Shown: positions 58,309-64,000 of the stretch, one piece after another | How the letters are laid out: the number at the start of each line of letters is the position of its first letter | How positions within the stretch are numbered: position 1 is the first letter of the stretch | Assembly (NCBI RefSeq): GCF_000463015.1 | Contig: NC_022247.1 | Coordinates: 1,922,001 to 1,986,000, forward strand | Direction of reading: 5' to 3' | DNA from: Variovorax paradoxus B4 | GTDB lineage: Bacteria; Pseudomonadota; Gammaproteobacteria; Burkholderiales; Burkholderiaceae_C | DNA: 64,000 nt | Notes under the pieces: model-generated | Seen by the model: only the letters and a program-made list of their open reading frames with translations | Told to the model about the DNA's origin: nothing | Databases searched by the model: none | Translations under genes and position numbers: made by a program

Positions 58309-59544
58309 TCAGACCTCCGCAGCCACCCGGCGGCCGATCTCGGGCCAGCGCCCGTGCAGCCAGACCCAGGCGACCAGGCCGATGCCCAGCATCAGCATCG
58401 AGGTGAGCGCCAGCGCCAGCGTGGAATGCATGACCAGCGGCGCCACCACGCCGGCGACGATGCCGTTGGCGGTGGAGCCGATCACGGCCTGCAGCGACGA
58501 GGCCATGCCGCGCCGCTCCGGATGGAGGTCGAGCACCAGCAAGGTGACGACCGGCACCATCAGCGCCCAGCCGAACGCGAACACCGCCAGCGGCCACAAG
58601 GCCCAGGCCGCGTGCGCGGTGAACAGCGCGTTGGCCACGACGTTGACCAGCGAGGTCACCAGCATGATCAGGAAACCGTCGCGGATCTGCCGCTTGGGCA
58701 CCACCTTGCCCGCCATGCGGCCGCTGGCCCACGCGCCCGACATGATGCCGCCGATGGTCAGCAGGAAGAACCAGAAGAACTGCGTCGGCGCCAGTGCGAG
58801 GTGGTCGCCGAGAAAGGCAGGCGCGGCCAGCACGTAGAGGAACATGCCGTTGAACGGAACGCCGCTTGCGAACGCGAGCAGCAGAAAGCGCGGGTCCGAG
58901 CACAGGTCCCAGTAGCCGCGCATCAGGTGGCGCACCTGGAACGGCTGGCGCTGGCTCTGGTGCAGGGTTTCGGGCAGCAGCTTGTAGTTGGCCGCGAACA
59001 GGATCACGCCGACCGCCACCAGGAACCAGAAGATGGCATGCCAGCCGGCATGCACGAAGAGAAAGCCGCCGACGATCGGCGCGATGGCCGGTGCCACGCC
59101 GAAGTAGATGGTCACCTGGCTCATCACGCGCTGCGCGTCGGCGGGCGGGAACATGTCGCGGATCACGGCGCGCGACACCACGATGCCCGCGCCGGTCGAA
59201 AGCCCCTGCAGTCCGCGGAACAGCACCAGTTGCGCGATGTTCTGCGACAGCGCGCAGCCCAGCGAGGCGAGCGTGAACACCGCGAGGCCCCACAGCACCA
59301 CCGGCCGGCGGCCGAAGCTGTCCGACAGCGCGCCATGGAACAGGTTCATGAACGCAAAGCCGAACAGGTAGGCCGAAAGCGTCTGCTGCATCTCGGCGGG
59401 CGTGGCGCCGATGGAGCGCGCAATGCCCGAGAAGGCCGGAATGTAGGTATCGATGGAGAAGGGGCCCAGCATGCCCAGCACCGCGAGCAGCACGGCCAGT
59501 GCCCAGCGCGGGGCCTGCCAGAGTTTGTCTGCATCGGGATTCAT
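58309..59544 (-). CDS. Bcr/CflA-family MFS drug exporter
   Basis: A 411-residue 12-helix transporter of the DHA1 group. Near the N-terminus FSIDTYIPAF, then the conserved loop LSDSFGRRPVVLWG after helix 2 and GAGIVVSRAVIRDMF. Homologues export chloramphenicol, bicyclomycin or other drugs by proton antiport. ATG at 59544 is chosen because GGAG lies eight bases upstream; the longer frame begins inside the rpoD terminator. Last in front of the HPP-CBS gene with a four-base gap. Confidence 0.9.
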   Translation of the reverse strand: MNPDADKLWQAPRWALAVLLAVLGMLGPFSIDTYIPAFSGIARSIGATPAEMQQTLSAYLFGFAFMNLFHGALSDSFGRRPVVLWGLAVFTLASLGCALSQNIAQLVLFRGLQGLSTGAGIVVSRAVIRDMFPPADAQRVMSQVTIYFGVAPAIAPIVGGFLFVHAGWHAIFWFLVAVGVILFAANYKLLPETLHQSQRQPFQVRHLMRGYWDLCSDPRFLLLAFASGVPFNGMFLYVLAAPAFLGDHLALAPTQFFWFFLLTIGGIMSGAWASGRMAGKVVPKRQIRDGFLIMLVTSLVNVVANALFTAHAAWALWPLAVFAFGWALMVPVVTLLVLDLHPERRGMASSLQAVIGSTANGIVAGVVAPLVMHSTLALALTSMLMLGIGLVAWVWLHGRWPEIGRRVAAEV

Positions 59545-59576
59545 GGCGATGGCTCCATTCTTCTTGTTTGCGTTGC

Positions 59577-59623
59577 ACAAAAGAGAGCGCCCGCCGCCCG
59601 TATGACGGGGCGCTGCGGGCGCT
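59577..59623 (-). terminator. Intrinsic terminator of rpoD
   Basis: Perfect 9-bp stem AGCGCCCGC (59586-59594) and GCGGGCGCT (59615-59623) with an inner CGCCC/GGGCG pairing, followed on the minus strand by a TCTCTTTTG tail, 21 bases past the rpoD stop. Confidence 0.78.
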
Positions 59624-59644
59624 TGTGGCTTCAGGGAACCCGGA

Positions 59645-61999
<2,355 letters not shown>

Positions 62000-62325
62000 A
62001 CGACCTCGTTACAGCAAGATGGACCAAGCGAAATCACAGGCGCACCGCCACACGGGCAGCGCCGCCACACCCGTCACAGGCACGGGCAAGACACAAAGTC
62101 CGCGCACAGGCACGGACAGAAACAATTGGGAAAGAGGAAGAAATTCCTCGTCAGGCAAGATGTCGGGCGAACATTTGGTGTGCAGTCCTTGCGGTTATTG
62201 ACCCTTTCCGCGGGATTTTTTCCGTTGGAGTGCGTTGCGCTAGGGGTCGGCCCGGAGGTGCTGCTGTCGCTCTTGCCTAATTTCGCCAGTTGCGAAGCCT
62301 TACATTATAGCCTATTGCGCAAATT
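62000..62325. other. dnaG-rpoD intergenic region, likely rpoD leader
   Basis: 326 bases without a supported gene. If transcription starts below the TATAAT at 62304-62309, rpoD carries a leader of about 300 bases, AT-richer in its middle and with several short direct repeats of CACGG/CAGGCACGG near 62075-62115. I see no known riboswitch in it. Confidence 0.55.
62304..62309 (-). promoter_or_regulatory. Candidate rpoD promoter -10 element
   Basis: A perfect TATAAT on the minus strand just past the dnaG stop. The best -35 at a 17-base distance is TGCTTG, a weak match to TTGACA that overlaps the dnaG stop codon. A strong -10 with a weak -35 could be regulated. Confidence 0.5.
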
Positions 62326-64000
62326 TCAAGCAGTTTCTGCACCACGCGGGTTCAATCGGTTGCGCAATTCGAGCCGCCTGGCCTCCAGCGCCTTGTAGCG
62401 TTCAAGCGCCTTCGGGTCCTTTCCGACGGCGGCAATGGCCTCGCTTTGCTGGGCCTTCAGGCGGTCGTCGAGCATGAAATCGAGCACGCTCGCGAGCTCC
62501 TTGGCGGCATCGGCCAGGTGCTGTTCTTCCTCGCCTTCGGGGACCGGGGCGCTTTCGGAAACGCTCATGAGGCGCTCCGCCAGCGCCTCGAAATCGAGGC
62601 CCCGCATGCCTTCGCGGAGCGCCGCCCACGGCTGCACGCCGTGCTCGTGCAGCTGGCTGTCGAGCCAGGTGAAAAGCGCCCCGTGCGGGCCCGGCAGATC
62701 GCACAGCATGAGGTGGAGCTCGTGCGACAGCGCGTCCCACTGCGCCATGTTCGACAGCAGCAGCCGCGCAGCGACGTCCGGCCGGCTTGGCGGCTTGCCC
62801 CGGCCGCGCAGCGGCTCGATCGGCGCCTCGAATTTGCCGCCCCAGCGCTTGCCCTTGGTGAATTTGCGCGGCTTGCTATCGCTTTCATAGCGCGGCGGCT
62901 CGTACTCGGCCGGCGGCGGCATGTCCGGGTATTCGCTCTCGTGGCCCGGCTCGGCATGCCGCTGTCCTGGCGCCGCAGCCGCCTTGCGCGGGCCCGGGGT
63001 GGAGGCCCAGAGTTCCGAAAGCGCCGCGGCGTCGAGCTGCACCAGCGCGGCGATCTCGCTCAGCAGCTGGCGCTTGAGCGCGCCGTCGGGCATGGCGCTC
63101 CAGAGCGGACGCACGTTGCTCGTCATGTGCGCACGGCCTTCCGCGGTGGTCAGGTCGCAGCCCTCGCGCGCGGCCTCGAGCATGAAGCGCGACAGCGGCG
63201 TGGCTTCCTGGATGAAGCGCGCAAACGCATCGGCGCCGAATTCGCGGATGAAGCTGTCGGGGTCGTGCTCGGCCGGCAGGAACAGGAACTTGATGCTGCG
63301 CACGTCGGTGGCATAGGGCAGGGCACCATCGAGCGCCTTGCGCGCGGCGCGGCGGCCGGCCGCATCGCCGTCGAAGCTGAACACCACCGATTCGGTGAAC
63401 CGGAAGAGTTTTTGCACATGCTCCGTGGTGCAGGCCGTGCCGAGCGTGGCCACGGCATTCGGGAAGCCGAGCTGGGCCAGGGCGACCACGTCCATGTAGC
63501 CCTCGGTCACCAGGGCATAGCCGCGTTCGCGGAAGGCGGCGCGGGCCTCGTACAGGCCGTAGAGTTCGCGTCCCTTGCTGAACACGGGCGTTTCGGGCGA
63601 GTTCAGGTACTTGGGCTTTTCGTCGCCGAGCACCCGGCCGCCGAAGCCGATGCATTCGCCCTTCACGTTGCGGATGGGGAACATCACGCGGTCGCGGAAG
63701 CGGTCGTAGCGCTTGGCGTCTTCGGCGCCGTCTTCCGTGTTGACGATCACCAGGCCGCTTTCGGCCAGCAGGGGGTCGTCGTAGTCGGGAAACACGCTGG
63801 CCAGCGCGCGCCAGCCGGCGGGCGCGTAGCCGATGCCGAACTGCCTGGCCACTTCGCCCGAGACGCCGCGGCCCTTCAAATATTCGATGGCGCCCGGCGC
63901 CTGCCGCAGGGCCTTGCGGTAGGCCTCGCCGGCTTTTTCGAGCACGTCGGTCAGCGTGGCCTGCTTCTGGCGCTGGTTGGCGGCGCGGGCGCGTTCGGCG
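62326..64000 (-). CDS. dnaG: DNA primase DnaG (5' end beyond the window)
   Basis: The last 558 codons of primase; the start lies to the right of the window, so the zinc-binding N-terminus is missing. The core N-terminal part has YLKGRGVSGEVARQFGIGYAP, the catalytic Toprim domain has ALVTEGYMDVVALAQLG and VVFSFDGDAAGRRAARKAL, and a charged linker precedes the DnaB-binding C-terminal helical domain, ending RLELRNRLNPRGAETA. Primase makes RNA primers for replication. The gene sits upstream of rpoD as in the rpsU-dnaG-rpoD arrangement. Confidence 0.97.
   Translation of the reverse strand, partial: AERARAANQRQKQATLTDVLEKAGEAYRKALRQAPGAIEYLKGRGVSGEVARQFGIGYAPAGWRALASVFPDYDDPLLAESGLVIVNTEDGAEDAKRYDRFRDRVMFPIRNVKGECIGFGGRVLGDEKPKYLNSPETPVFSKGRELYGLYEARAAFRERGYALVTEGYMDVVALAQLGFPNAVATLGTACTTEHVQKLFRFTESVVFSFDGDAAGRRAARKALDGALPYATDVRSIKFLFLPAEHDPDSFIREFGADAFARFIQEATPLSRFMLEAAREGCDLTTAEGRAHMTSNVRPLWSAMPDGALKRQLLSEIAALVQLDAAALSELWASTPGPRKAAAAPGQRHAEPGHESEYPDMPPPAEYEPPRYESDSKPRKFTKGKRWGGKFEAPIEPLRGRGKPPSRPDVAARLLLSNMAQWDALSHELHLMLCDLPGPHGALFTWLDSQLHEHGVQPWAALREGMRGLDFEALAERLMSVSESAPVPEGEEEQHLADAAKELASVLDFMLDDRLKAQQSEAIAAVGKDPKALERYKALEARRLELRNRLNPRGAETA

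Overview
The window is one contiguous, gene-dense, GC-rich stretch of a betaproteobacterial chromosome. It most resembles the Comamonadaceae, and Variovorax or a close relative is my best guess. The reasons are the abundance of Bug/TctC-type solute receptors (four, none with membrane partners here), the grpE-dnaK-dnaJ order with FKBP upstream, the Lys/Ala-rich N-terminus of RpoD, and the mix of GntR/FCD-, LysR- and TRAP/ABC-linked catabolic islands. I saw no rRNA, tRNA, CRISPR array, prophage or insertion sequence.

Layout. (1) 1-1466: two Rieske-oxygenase-related genes, one cut by the window edge, and aroQ. (2) 1485-6308: prkA-yeaH-spoVR stress operon, with spoVR frameshifted at a run of eight C. 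(3) 6937-12883: heat-shock block grpE-dnaK-dnaJ behind a sigma32-type promoter, then an FKBP isomerase, an HxlR-type regulator and psd. (4) 13028-29701: a large island for oxidative hexuronate/hexarate catabolism. Leftward: udh, TRAP transporter, cytoplasmic lactonase, garD, SDR, exported lactonase, Bug receptor. Rightward: GntR regulator, Bug receptor, kdgD, small lipoprotein, second Bug receptor, gudD and a 2,5-dioxovalerate dehydrogenase. Together these convert uronates through galactarate/glucarate to 2-oxoglutarate. (5) 29705-32428: a receptor-permease fusion of the osmoprotectant ABC class and an unusual half-ROK protein. (6) 32425-39883: a drug-efflux operon (HlyD adaptor, double ATPase, two ABC-2 permeases, NodT outer-membrane factor) with a divergent TetR regulator. 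(7) 39861-43089: cardiolipin-synthase-like protein, GST and a MetE-like enzyme, leftward. (8) 43254-50857: GntR regulator, a livKHMGF uptake operon and a tannase/feruloyl-esterase lipoprotein. (9) 50877-56820: DsbA-like protein, degenerate metallo-beta-lactamase-fold protein, LysR, then an HMG-CoA-lyase/CaiB/Bug operon. (10) 56831-64000: SMR exporter, HPP-CBS protein, Bcr/CflA exporter, rpoD and dnaG (5' end beyond the window).

Points most worth a second look are the homopolymer frameshift in spoVR, the paired operator-like palindromes in the hexarate island, the compact terminator/sigma32 promoter before grpE, a long inverted repeat inside the liv operon, the split Rieske pair, the half-ROK protein, the MBL-fold protein with altered metal ligands, and the HMG-CoA lyase/CoA-transferase/receptor cassette. 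Functions are read from motifs and family resemblance recalled from knowledge; no database search was run.
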